A stretch of 60,875 bases of DNA from positions 1 to 60,875 of the forward strand of contig CAMIKG010000021.1 in assembly GCA_946221915.1 (NCBI GenBank), given 5' to 3'. Numbering within the stretch: the stretch's first letter is position 1; the number at the start of each line of letters is the position of its first letter. The notes under the pieces are model-generated. The model was not told the DNA's origin and made no database searches. It was given only the letters and a program-made list of their open reading frames with translations. This stretch comes from an uncultured Erwinia sp. GTDB lineage: Bacteria > Pseudomonadota > Gammaproteobacteria > Enterobacterales > Enterobacteriaceae. Below, one piece after another: positions 53,379 through 60,875 of this stretch. Made by a program: the position numbers and the translations under genes.

Positions 53379-54724
53379 AGCAAACCCCACCTCACTAATC
53401 GTTCAGCAATAAAATTGAAGTTTATCCCCGGCATACTAATGATTTGCTCTGGAACGCCTCTTTTCTGAAGTCTGCTTTTTAAATCCACTAACTGGAGGGC
53501 AGTATCATTCAGCGCTTGTAAGAGCTCATCTGCGGGCACCAAATCTGAGAGGGCCAGTGCAATTTGCGGAAAATCATATTCGCCTCCCACTTCTAACGGT
53601 GGTAGCCACTTAGTGCTTCTCGCTATCCCTTCAGGGTCTGCTTTCATTGGCGCGAAATCATAGATGGGGGCGAGCTGGATGCTTCTCTCATCTTTGACAA
53701 AGGACGTATTTCTTCCATGGTTATCGCTGTTACCAAAGATAATATTAAGCAGGTCGCGGCGAACCCATTCAATAACAAAGGCGGGTATGTCAAAGTCGAA
53801 GCCTTGCTCATTGACCGTATTACTTTGCATAATTTTATCGATCAGTTTTCTGATTGTTTCTTCATGATACAGCGTGGTGCCGGGTGCTTTGCGCAATAGT
53901 GAGTAGACAGATTCCATCCCCAGACGCTTAATACGCTGCTCATCTTCGAAAATAATGTCAAATCTGGGCAGCCATAGTGAAGGGTAATTTATCCCTTCCT
54001 CAAGACGCATATGTTGAGTAGCAATAGTATTAAATCCCATCGCTTCCAGTTCATGGTAGTAGTGGTATTCGGCTCTTAAAATATTGCAGTCGATTTCACT
54101 ACGCGCCCCGCGTGGGTACTTCACCAAATAGTGAATATCGCGATTAACGGCATCGTTCTGGTAAGTATCGATCCAGATCTGCTGCTGCTGGTTACAACGC
54201 AGGAGTAATTTGGGCGCTTCACCACCCGCACCTGTGGCTCCACCAGCCGCTGCGCCACGTTGCTGGGCGTAATCAAGAAAATCTCCCGCCCGATTTTTAA
54301 CGTCTTCAACAGTGAAAAATAGTGCTTCAGCCAGAGGATGCTGCTCAGGCAGAGATTCTTTAATACGGAGATTGCCGACTGGCGATATAGTGCCATGCTT
54401 TAACAGCACAAAATCTTTTTGGTCTGCGGTGAGACCTTCAAGGTCGAGGTAGTTTTCCCAATAGCGGCGGCTTGCGCCACTTGGAATAATATCATCGAGG
54501 AATCTCATCCAGCCGGAGTGGCCGTCATCATCAAAGAAAAGTGCAACCGGGTGGTTGAGCGATGTCGCATGATTATCATCGCGGTCAAGATAACTAACGG
54601 CATAATCAGGCTGGTATTCCAGTTCCGTCACGCGATAGGCATTGCTATCGCTATCAGGAAAAAGGATGCAGCCGATATCAACCCATTGATTATCAAGGAA
54701 GGCTTGCAGCGTTAATCGTTCCAT
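53375..54724 (-). CDS. HipA-family serine/threonine kinase-like toxin
   Basis: 449 aa with the HipA-like fold. The Gly-rich loop is GATGAGGEAPK (162-172), the probable ATP-binding Lys is in LVKYPRG (202), the catalytic loop is GNSDNHGRNTS (Asp334), and the metal motif YDFAP (355-359) follows. In HipA the loop is SxGGxxPK with an autophosphorylated Ser; here that position is Gly165. Known HipA toxins phosphorylate glutamyl-tRNA synthetase; the target here is unknown. It begins a two-gene operon with the XRE gene, overlapping by four bases. AT-rich relative to neighbours, suggesting acquisition. Ribosome site AGCGATATGG is weak. Confidence 0.88.
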   Translation of the reverse strand: MERLTLQAFLDNQWVDIGCILFPDSDSNAYRVTELEYQPDYAVSYLDRDDNHATSLNHPVALFFDDDGHSGWMRFLDDIIPSGASRRYWENYLDLEGLTADQKDFVLLKHGTISPVGNLRIKESLPEQHPLAEALFFTVEDVKNRAGDFLDYAQQRGAAAGGATGAGGEAPKLLLRCNQQQQIWIDTYQNDAVNRDIHYLVKYPRGARSEIDCNILRAEYHYYHELEAMGFNTIATQHMRLEEGINYPSLWLPRFDIIFEDEQRIKRLGMESVYSLLRKAPGTTLYHEETIRKLIDKIMQSNTVNEQGFDFDIPAFVIEWVRRDLLNIIFGNSDNHGRNTSFVKDERSIQLAPIYDFAPMKADPEGIARSTKWLPPLEVGGEYDFPQIALALSDLVPADELLQALNDTALQLVDLKSRLQKRGVPEQIISMPGINFNFIAERLVRWGLL

Positions 54725-54855
54725 ATCGCTCCCACTAGTTTATGAGTTTTATACTACGCATAAATTAGCTTTTCGACAATCATTGTTACCTATAAGAAAC
54801 ATTAAATCCCGCAATGATATTTAATGTTACTTTTACTACTCATTGCGGTGTCCTG

Positions 54856-55269
54856 TCACGCAAGACTCTGAGGGCGTGCTTCATCAACACTTGCAGGCTG
54901 ATTCGCCGCATCGTAGGCATGCTGCGCTGCCACCACCGCATCCATATTGTTTTCCACCCAATACCTTAGCACCGCGACGGTTTGCGTCAGCGTCTGGCCT
55001 AACGGCGTCAGGCTGTATTCCACCGTCACGGGAACCGTGGCAAAAATCTTACGCGATACCAGCCCGTCACGTTCCAGCCGGCGCAGCGTCTGGGTCAGCA
55101 CTTTCTGCGTGATGCGACGAATGGCGCGGCGCAGGCCGTTAAAGCGCATCGGCCCCTCTTCCAGACATCCCAGCACCAGCAACGCCCACTTATCGGCCAG
55201 CCGTGCCAGTACATCACGCGTCGGGCAGCGATCATCGTAAACGTTGTAGGGCAAATGCGTATTATTCAT
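54856..55269 (-). CDS. HxlR-family transcriptional regulator
   Basis: 137-aa winged-helix regulator. The signature RCPTRDVLARLADKWALLVLGCL starts at Cys15, the cysteine that senses quinones, aldehydes or diamide in characterised HxlR proteins such as YodB and QorR. The DNA-binding part continues MRFNGLRRAIRRITQKVLTQTLRRLERDGLV, with a wing of VEYSLTPLG. It is divergent from the doxX gene 165 bp away, so it most likely controls it. Confidence 0.9.
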   Translation of the reverse strand: MNNTHLPYNVYDDRCPTRDVLARLADKWALLVLGCLEEGPMRFNGLRRAIRRITQKVLTQTLRRLERDGLVSRKIFATVPVTVEYSLTPLGQTLTQTVAVLRYWVENNMDAVVAAQHAYDAANQPASVDEARPQSLA

Positions 55270-55434
55270 AACGATAGTGTCTCGTGGCAGGTTTCCTCAG
55301 GGAAACGTAGGGGCTAAAAGGTGCCTTCTTCCGTGGCCTGGTCATCGCGTGTATAAAATCGGACGTGGTCTCTGTTTGATACCAGGTAGTCAAAAATAAT
55401 ACAGCTTATGACGAATAAAACACGGAAAGAGAGA

Positions 55435-55863
55435 ATGCTGAACCAATTTAATCACGCGTTTACCCGCTACACCAGCCACCCTGATTTCGGCAAACTGTTG
55501 CTGCGCCTCACCTTCGGCATTCTGATGCTGTTCCACGGTGTGGCAAAGATTGATCATGGCGTAGGCTGGATTGCGGCCCTGCTGGAAGAGAAAGGGCTGC
55601 CTGGCTTTATTGCTTACGGTGTGTTTATTGGTGAGATCGTGACGCCGATTCTGATTATTACTGGCTGGTTTATTCGCCCGGCCGCCTTTATTTATGCTTT
55701 CAATCTGCTGGTGGCTACGCTGCTGGTGGGGACGGGGAAATTTTTCACCGTGACAAAAGTGGGCGCCTGGGGACTGGAAACCGAAGCGCTCTATTTTCTC
55801 GGTGGGTTGTGCATTATGTTTCTCGGTGCGGGGAAATACAGCCTGTCATCGCGTAAAGAATAA
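55435..55863 (+). CDS. DoxX family membrane protein
   Basis: 142 aa, four TM segments. DoxX motif LLLRLTFGILMLFHGVAKIDHG at the start, then YGVFIGEIVTPILIITGWFIRPAAF, and GLETEALYFLGGLCIMFLG near the end. Enterobacterial DoxX proteins are poorly characterised; some work with quinone- or thiol-stress enzymes. ATG 55435 has a ribosome site (GGAAAGAGAG), while the ATG at 55408 does not. It is followed after 95 bp by a flavodoxin-like oxidoreductase on the same strand, forming a likely redox operon under the HxlR gene. Confidence 0.87.
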   Translation: MLNQFNHAFTRYTSHPDFGKLLLRLTFGILMLFHGVAKIDHGVGWIAALLEEKGLPGFIAYGVFIGEIVTPILIITGWFIRPAAFIYAFNLLVATLLVGTGKFFTVTKVGAWGLETEALYFLGGLCIMFLGAGKYSLSSRKE

Positions 55864-55958
55864 CGTTAACCGCAGGACTTTCCGCTGGCCCGGGGAAGGC
55901 GACATAAGCTTCGGGCAAAGAGCGGATACCCTAAACAGTGCTAATCGAGGAGTTTTTC

Positions 55959-56507
55959 ATGAGTATTGTGGTGATTTATTATTCCGGTTATGGCCATACC
56001 CAACGGGTCGCGGAAAAAGTGGCGCAGGGCGCGAATGCAGAACTGATTGCGATTGATAATAATGGCGATATTCAGGAAAGTGACTGGCAGCAGTTGAATG
56101 ATGCGAAGGCGATTATTTTTGGCGCGCCAACTTATATGGGCAGTGTGCCGTGGCAGTTTAAAAAATTCGCCGATGCCTCTTCCAAAGTCTGGTTCACGCG
56201 CGGCTGGCAGGACAAAGTGTTCGCGGGTTTCAGCAATAGCGCCAGCCTGAATGGCGATAAGCAGGTTTCTCTGCAATATCTGCAAACGCTGGCGTCTCAG
56301 CATGGCGGCATTTGGGTCAGCCTCGGGTTATTACCTGCGAATACACTGGCGGCAACGCGCGAGGATATCAATAATCTTGGCGGTTCTGTTGGCCTGCTGG
56401 TGCAGTCTCCTTCCGATGCTGGGGCTGATAAGATTGCTGGCGGCGATCTGGATACTGCAGTGAAGTTTGGTGAGCGCGTGGCGGCGATTAGTGGCCGTTT
56501 AAATTAA
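55959..56507 (+). CDS. Flavodoxin-like NAD(P)H:quinone oxidoreductase (WrbA-type)
   Basis: 182 aa. The FMN phosphate loop is YYSGYGHTQRVAEKVAQGA (7-25), the second FMN loop is IIFGAPTYMGSVPWQFKKFAD (about 57-77), and the third is AGFSNSASLNGDKQ. This layout is that of WrbA/flavodoxin-like reductases that give two electrons to quinones; it lacks the full WrbA length and insert. ATG 55959 has a good ribosome site (CGAGGAG). With the HxlR and DoxX genes it makes a compact electrophile-response group. A strong terminator follows. Confidence 0.88.
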   Translation: MSIVVIYYSGYGHTQRVAEKVAQGANAELIAIDNNGDIQESDWQQLNDAKAIIFGAPTYMGSVPWQFKKFADASSKVWFTRGWQDKVFAGFSNSASLNGDKQVSLQYLQTLASQHGGIWVSLGLLPANTLAATREDINNLGGSVGLLVQSPSDAGADKIAGGDLDTAVKFGERVAAISGRLN

Positions 56508-56513
56508 TAATGT

Positions 56514-56562
56514 CTGCGCCCGGTATTATGCCGGGCGCAGAGAATTAATTATTTTTTGTTGA
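56514..56562 (+). terminator. Rho-independent terminator after the flavodoxin-like gene
   Basis: Perfect 10-bp GC-rich stem CTGCGCCCGG / CCGGGCGCAG (56514-56540) with a 7-nt loop; the T run follows about 12 bp later, after AGAATTAATTA. Confidence 0.75.
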
Positions 56563-56708
56563 GGGTGGTTTTATCAGAAAAATAGTCTATGGCGACAGGG
56601 TGGTTTTTCCCTGAGGCGAGATTGTTTCTCTTATATAAGTTGCATATTTTTTGTTATTTAACATCTCATTTGATAATGAAAAGGATTACTTAATCAGGTT
56701 ATTTGAAA

Positions 56709-56735
56709 TAAATATATTCCTCTCTCTGCCGATAT
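56709..56735 (+). promoter_or_regulatory. Sigma-28 (FliA) promoter of the chemoreceptor gene
   Basis: TAAA (56709-56712) and GCCGATAT (56728-56735) are exactly 15 bp apart, matching TAAA-N15-GCCGATAA with one difference. It lies 52 bp before the start codon. This ties the gene to the flagellar regulon. Confidence 0.85.
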
Positions 56736-56787
56736 ATCTTTTTCATGCCTTTGCATATCCGTTGAGGCATTTCATCAGGGAGATAAA

Positions 56788-58452
56788 ATGAATATTTCAC
56801 AACGACTTAATCTGGTTTTTTCACTACTCTCAGCGGCGCTGATTGCTCTGGGTGTAATTGCCATCATGCTCATCTCTGGATTTCAGAACAGGTTTGAGTA
56901 TGTTCAGGCCAATGCCATCCCTTCCATTAAAGATCTTGGTCAGCTGATTGATCAGAGCAATAAACTTTCTCTGACACTGTACAAGCATCAAAGCCAGACT
57001 GATAACAGTAAAATGCCGCCAGTTGAGACGCTTATTGAGAAAAACATCAATGATCTTAAGGCGCTGACGGACTACTACCTTGCCCATGACATCTCCAGCG
57101 AAGAGGACGAAAGGCTGACGTATGTCGCCTTTGATAATCTCAAAGCGGTCCAGGCGCAGCTGCCTGCATTTCTGTCATCTTCCCGTGCGCATCAGGATGA
57201 AATCAGTCTGTCATTGCTCGAAGATAATAGCGGCATTGGTGCGGCGATCAGAAAACTCAAGGCGGATTACCAGAAACAGCTGGAGCTGAATATCGCTATT
57301 GGTGACGGGCTGCGCGATCAAAACAAAGAGATCTATCACCTGACCCTGTGGGGAACCGGGCTGGGCGTTGCGGGGACGATTTTCGTGCTGGGCTTCTTAG
57401 CCCTGACCACCATCCGTCGTGTACGCATCAGTCTGAAAGGTATCGGCGATATTATGACGCAGGCCAGCGAGCGCCTTGATCTGACGCTGCGTGCCGATGC
57501 CAGCCGTCGCGATGAAATCGGTCATATGGCGGCAGCGTTCAACAGCCTGATGCAGCGTATTTCTGGCGCGCTGTCATCCGTCAGCGCCGCATCGCAGTCT
57601 GTCAGCAGTGCCTCGGCACAAATCGCCGCAGGGAATGAAGATTTATCTTCGCGTACCGAGCAGCAGGCGGCTTCTCTGGAGGAGACGGCTGCCAGCATGA
57701 CGGAACTCAGCGAGACCGTGCGTCAGACGGCGGATAACACCCGTCAGGCAAGCCGTCTGGCGGAAAACGTCAGCGAGCTGTCTGAAAAAAGTTCTTCATC
57801 CCTCAATACCATGCTGGGCACCATGGGTGAGATCCGTAACAGTTCTCGTAAAATTACCGAAATTGTCACCCTGATCGAAGGCATTGCTTTCCAGACCAAT
57901 ATTCTGGCGCTGAATGCGGCGGTAGAAGCTGCGCGGGCAGGGGAGCATGGTAAAGGTTTTGCTGTGGTCGCTGGTGAAGTGCGTAATCTGTCGCAGCGTT
58001 CCACCACGGCGGCGCGCGAGATCAATGAACTGATTAATACCTCTTCGCGTCTGATTGAGTCCGGTGCAGATCAGGCGGGTGATGTCGGTGAAAATATGGG
58101 TGTGATGCAGGGCGCGATTCGTCAGGTGACCGATCTGGTGAATGAAATTGCCGCTGCCGCCACCGAGCAGAGCCAGGGGATTTCTCAGGTGCATGAAGCG
58201 GTTAACCAGATGGATGATGTCACGCAGCAGAACGCCTCGCTGGTAGAAGAAGCCTCAGCTGCCTCGCTGTCACTGCAGGAGCAGGCCAGCACTCTTGCCC
58301 GGCTGGTCAACGAGTTTACGCTGCAGGGCGGTTCACCCCGTGCTGCGGGTCGTGACGCCGCAAAACTCTCGCCACCCGCTGGCGGTGTGAAAGCACAGAC
58401 CGCAAGACTTAACGCTCCCCGTCAGGATGAAGCGAACTGGGAAACGTTTTAA
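56788..58452 (+). CDS. Methyl-accepting chemotaxis protein
   Basis: 554-aa transmembrane chemoreceptor signalling to CheA/CheW. TM1 is at about 10-31. A periplasmic helical domain of the four-helix-bundle type follows (32-184), then TM2 (185-208), HAMP (209-262), and a long signalling coiled coil with the invariant tip EGIAFQTNILALNAAVEAAR near 370-390. Methylation-helix signatures (EQQAASLEETAASMTEL) are clear. The last five residues NWETF are the pentapeptide that tethers CheR and CheB, so it is a high-abundance type receptor. The ligand is not predictable. The ribosome site is AGGGAG. Confidence 0.96.
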   Translation: MNISQRLNLVFSLLSAALIALGVIAIMLISGFQNRFEYVQANAIPSIKDLGQLIDQSNKLSLTLYKHQSQTDNSKMPPVETLIEKNINDLKALTDYYLAHDISSEEDERLTYVAFDNLKAVQAQLPAFLSSSRAHQDEISLSLLEDNSGIGAAIRKLKADYQKQLELNIAIGDGLRDQNKEIYHLTLWGTGLGVAGTIFVLGFLALTTIRRVRISLKGIGDIMTQASERLDLTLRADASRRDEIGHMAAAFNSLMQRISGALSSVSAASQSVSSASAQIAAGNEDLSSRTEQQAASLEETAASMTELSETVRQTADNTRQASRLAENVSELSEKSSSSLNTMLGTMGEIRNSSRKITEIVTLIEGIAFQTNILALNAAVEAARAGEHGKGFAVVAGEVRNLSQRSTTAAREINELINTSSRLIESGADQAGDVGENMGVMQGAIRQVTDLVNEIAAAATEQSQGISQVHEAVNQMDDVTQQNASLVEEASAASLSLQEQASTLARLVNEFTLQGGSPRAAGRDAAKLSPPAGGVKAQTARLNAPRQDEANWETF

Positions 58453-58511
58453 GCGGGTTGATAACACGGCAGTCAGCGCAAGCTGCACTGCCTGTTGCCA
58501 GGGAGAATAAA

Positions 58512-58835
58512 ATGGAAAATATTCAGGAGCTGACCACGCATGTGGAACAGCACCGGGAATTGATTGATCAATTCGAACAAATAACCGTGATGCTGAATCA
58601 GTTAACCGAGGGCTGCTATCAGTCGCTTGAAGTTTATATGAATAATTGCTGCCATCTGCGGGATAAAATTAACGAAGCCAAAGCGCTGATGTTTTCCCGC
58701 TCATTTGAACAGTATCTTCTGCGACATGATGCGGTGCTTTACTACAGCCTGCAGAGCGTTGTGATTGCGGTAGGCATCACGAAAAATATGCTGGATAACC
58801 TCAATGGCTGTTTAAAAAGAGGATTAAACCGATAG
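58512..58835 (+). CDS. Small unknown protein downstream of chemoreceptor
   Basis: 107 aa with ATG 58512, which has an AGGGAG ribosome site 8 nt upstream. I do not recognise it. It looks all-helical: MENIQELTTHVEQHRELIDQ, then VMLNQLTEGCYQSLEVYMNN, CCHLRDKINEAKALMFSRSFEQYLL and a moderately hydrophobic helix YYSLQSVVIAVGITKNMLDN. It has four cysteines and no signal peptide. It follows the chemoreceptor by 59 bp with no terminator between, so it probably shares the sigma-28 transcript. A helper of chemotaxis signalling is conceivable but not shown. Confidence 0.7.
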   Translation: MENIQELTTHVEQHRELIDQFEQITVMLNQLTEGCYQSLEVYMNNCCHLRDKINEAKALMFSRSFEQYLLRHDAVLYYSLQSVVIAVGITKNMLDNLNGCLKRGLNR

Positions 58836-58875
58836 TTTCCTCGCTCAGCGAGCAGACTGCGTTATCATGTGTTCA

Positions 58876-58901
58876 GCGGCAGGTCTGTTTAAACCTGCCG
58901 C
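58876..58901 (+). terminator. Hairpin before the KAS III-like gene
   Basis: Perfect 9-bp stem GCGGCAGGT / ACCTGCCGC with an 8-nt loop, 40 bp after the small gene. No T run follows; an A-rich tract does. Likely end of the chemoreceptor transcript. Confidence 0.5.
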
Positions 58902-59014
58902 CCTCAGGAAAAATGAGAAATAACCTCTGTCCGGGCGTTATTGATCCCAGCAACTAACGGCCCGCCAGACGTGTTTTTTCACTGAATACATGGAACAGGG
59001 CGACAGTTGATTTA

Positions 59015-60022
59015 ATGGAACAGACTCTCTCAGATAAGCCTGTCACGGCGTGTAAAATTATCGCCACGGGTATCGCACTTCCGCCGACGCGAGTCACCTC
59101 TGCAGAACTTGATGCCAGACTTGGCAAACCGGCGGGCTATGTGGAAAAACGTTGCGGTATCGCCTGGCGTTATCATGCCTCTTTGCGCGACAGCCAGGCG
59201 GAACTGGCGGCGCAGGCGCTGCATCAGGCGCTGCAGGCGGGCGGCCTTGCTCCTTCCTCCATTGATTTGCTGATTTGCGCCTCCGCCGTGGCAGTGCAGG
59301 CGTTGCCGTGCAGCGCGATCCCTATTCTCCGGGCTGCCGGGATGCCCTCCGGCGTGGCAGGATTCGATATTAACAGCAGCTGCGTCAGCTTTATCTCGGC
59401 GCTGGAAGTGGCCGCCGGGCTGCTGAACAGCGGCGCGTACCGGCGTATTGCCATCGTGTCGGCGGATTTGGCGTCGCGCGGCATCGACTGGGATCACGAA
59501 GAGTCCTCCCTGATTTTTGGCGACGGTGCGGCGTGCGCAATCGTCGAACGCGGTGACGGGCGCAGCGGCATTCTCGCCAGCCTGATTGAAATGTATCCCG
59601 ACGGCAGCGAACTGTGTGAAATCCGCGCGGGCGGCACGCGGCGTAATCCGCGCGCGGGCATGGCGGACAGCGATTTTCTGTTTCATATGCAGGGCAAGCC
59701 GCTGTTTCGCTACGCCGCTTCACTGATTGAGGACTATTTTGCGCGCCTGCTGCAAAAAAGTGGTCTGACGCTGGCGGATATCGCGACCGTGGTGCCGCAC
59801 CAGGCCAGCCATCTTTCCCTGGAACATATGCGTAAGCGCCTGCATGTGCCGCCAGCGGCGCTGGTGGATATTTATCGCCATTACGGCAATCAGGTGGCGG
59901 CTTCGATCCCGACGGCGCTGCATGAAGCGGTCAGCAGCGGGCGTTTTACGCCGGGCAATCCGGTGATGCTGATTGGCACCGCTGCCGGTCTGACGCTGGC
60001 GGGCATGGTGCTGCTGCCATGA
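59015..60022 (+). CDS. 3-oxoacyl-ACP synthase III-like / OleA-like condensing enzyme
   Basis: 335-aa thiolase-fold enzyme. The Cys-His-Asn triad is intact: Cys123 in INSSCVSFISAL, His262 in VPHQASHLSL and Asn292 in YGNQVAASIP. The fold's GGGTRRNP-type and IFGDGAACAIVE segments are present. True FabH lies elsewhere in enterobacteria, so this is a paralogue joining acyl thioesters. It is followed with a four-base ATGA overlap by an extended SDR. The pairing of a KAS III-like enzyme with an extended SDR recalls OleA/OleD of long-chain olefin or beta-lactone pathways and several lipid natural-product clusters. Weak ribosome site; the start is not certain. Confidence 0.88.
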   Translation: MEQTLSDKPVTACKIIATGIALPPTRVTSAELDARLGKPAGYVEKRCGIAWRYHASLRDSQAELAAQALHQALQAGGLAPSSIDLLICASAVAVQALPCSAIPILRAAGMPSGVAGFDINSSCVSFISALEVAAGLLNSGAYRRIAIVSADLASRGIDWDHEESSLIFGDGAACAIVERGDGRSGILASLIEMYPDGSELCEIRAGGTRRNPRAGMADSDFLFHMQGKPLFRYAASLIEDYFARLLQKSGLTLADIATVVPHQASHLSLEHMRKRLHVPPAALVDIYRHYGNQVAASIPTALHEAVSSGRFTPGNPVMLIGTAAGLTLAGMVLLP

Positions 60023-60875
60023 AAATTCTGGTGACCGGCGCGACCAGCGGCCTCGGGCGCAATGCGGCGCACGCTTTACTGGAACAGGGGCATCAGGTGG
60101 TGGCGACCGGGCGCAATCTGCAGGCGGGCAGGCAACTGGCGCAGGCTGGTGCGCAGTTTATTCCGCTGGATCTGACGCTGGCGCAGGAAGATGACTGCCT
60201 TCGGTTGCTGGCTGGCTGCGACGCGGTGTGGCACTGCGCCGCTAAATCCTCGCCGTGGGGCAGCCCGCGCGAATTTTATCAGGCGAATGTGCAGGCGACA
60301 CGCATGCTGGCGAATGCCGCCGGACGCGCGCAGACGCCGCGCTTTATCCATATCTCCACGCCAGCGGTCTATTTTGATTTTCAGCATCACTACGATCTGC
60401 CGGAAAGTTATCGCGCGCAGCGCTTTTCCAGCCATTACGCCAGCAGCAAATATCAGGCGGAGCAGGAGATTGGCACTGCCGTGATGCGTTTTCCCGCCAC
60501 CACCTTTGTGCTGCTGCGCCCGCGCGGTTTGTTTGGCCCGCACGATAACGTCATCGTGCCGCGCCTGTTGCAACAACTGCGGCGCGATGGTGGCGTGCTG
60601 CGTCTGCCACGCGGCGGCGCGGCGCTGCTGGATCTCACCTTTGTACAAAACGTGGTTCACGCGCTGGAACTGGCAACCCGGGCAATGACTGTGCGTTCCG
60701 GCAGCGTCTATAACGTGACAAACCATCAGCCGCAGCGGCTGGCGGTGATGCTGGATGCACTGCTGCGTCAGCAACTACAGCTGAACTATCGAATCAAAGC
60801 GGTGCCGTGGCCGCTGCTGTCGCTGGTGGCGCGCGGTATGGAACTGGCGGGAAAATGCCGCGACAGCGAACCGCC
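60019..60875 (+). CDS. NAD(P)-dependent extended SDR epimerase/reductase (partial, cut by window end)
   Basis: 285 codons are visible; the gene continues beyond the window. The N-terminal Rossmann motif is GATSGLGRNAA (7-17). Catalytic residues are Ser113 in HISTPAVY and Tyr140/Lys144 in HYASSKYQAEQ. LLRPRGLFGPHDNVIVPRLL and LDLTFVQNVVHALELA are typical of 3-beta-HSD/OleD-like extended SDRs that act on beta-keto or beta-hydroxy groups. Start ATG 60019 overlaps the stop of the KAS III-like gene (ATGA), so the two are translated together. It probably reduces the beta-keto product of that enzyme. Confidence 0.88.
   Translation, partial: MKILVTGATSGLGRNAAHALLEQGHQVVATGRNLQAGRQLAQAGAQFIPLDLTLAQEDDCLRLLAGCDAVWHCAAKSSPWGSPREFYQANVQATRMLANAAGRAQTPRFIHISTPAVYFDFQHHYDLPESYRAQRFSSHYASSKYQAEQEIGTAVMRFPATTFVLLRPRGLFGPHDNVIVPRLLQQLRRDGGVLRLPRGGAALLDLTFVQNVVHALELATRAMTVRSGSVYNVTNHQPQRLAVMLDALLRQQLQLNYRIKAVPWPLLSLVARGMELAGKCRDSEP

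Noticed and set aside
53375..54724. HipA-like gene as a remnant without partner
   Set aside because: Full-length frame with kinase motifs and an overlapping XRE gene, so it is an operon and not a fragment.

Overview
The window looks like chromosomal DNA of a gammaproteobacterium of the Enterobacterales, most probably Erwiniaceae (Pantoea or Erwinia-like). Most proteins match Escherichia coli K-12 housekeeping proteins almost end to end (as remembered; no search was run), codon use is GC-leaning, and neighbours are joined in ways that differ from E. coli. It holds about 46 credible genes. I found no tRNA gene, CRISPR array, insertion sequence or prophage.

Layout. (1) 1-8.9 kb: the downstream edge of a probable rRNA operon, then kgtP, yfiM, pssA, patZ, tapT, trxC and yfiF, the same neighbourhood as in E. 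coli, with a 118-bp tandem repeat before tapT. (2) 9.0-18.2 kb: one giant gene (about 3055 codons) of unknown function with an AT-rich core. It sits where two distant parts of the E. coli map meet. (3) 18.3-32.6 kb: emrB-emrA-mprA drug efflux, a ygaY-like exporter, the proVWX osmoprotectant importer, the nrdHIEF class Ib ribonucleotide reductase with NrdR boxes, ygaM and ygaC. (4) 32.6-41.8 kb: mmuPM (S-methylmethionine use, with a MetJ-like operator), a PEGA-like lipoprotein and speG. Then comes a two-gene unit resembling a phosphonate or phosphocholine cytidylyltransferase plus a 2-aminoethylphosphonate aminotransferase, both lacking the expected catalytic lysine. A TetR regulator, an EmrE-like exporter and a GH1 6-phospho-beta-glucosidase follow. 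(5) 41.9-52.9 kb: the complete anaerobic nitrate module narLX / narK / narGHJI with recognisable FNR and NarL sites. (6) 52.9-60.9 kb: accessory genes. These are a HipA-HipB-type pair in reversed order, an HxlR / DoxX / flavodoxin-like redox group, a chemoreceptor with a sigma-28 promoter and a CheR/CheB-binding tail, a small unknown protein, and the start of a KAS III-like plus SDR operon that runs off the right edge.

How the genes work together. Region 5 is a self-contained respiratory system: NarX and NarL sense nitrate and switch on the NarK antiporter and the NarGHI membrane reductase, assembled by NarJ, when FNR reports loss of oxygen. The nrd operon makes dNTPs with a manganese- or iron-dependent enzyme activated by NrdI and reduced by NrdH. 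ProVWX handles osmotic stress. The most unusual parts are the lysine-less enzyme pair (36.3-38.2 kb), the giant orphan protein (9.0-18.2 kb), the reversed hip pair, and the truncated lipid or natural-product operon at the end. Comparisons with E. coli proteins, gene order and binding-site consensus rest on memory and are not computed.
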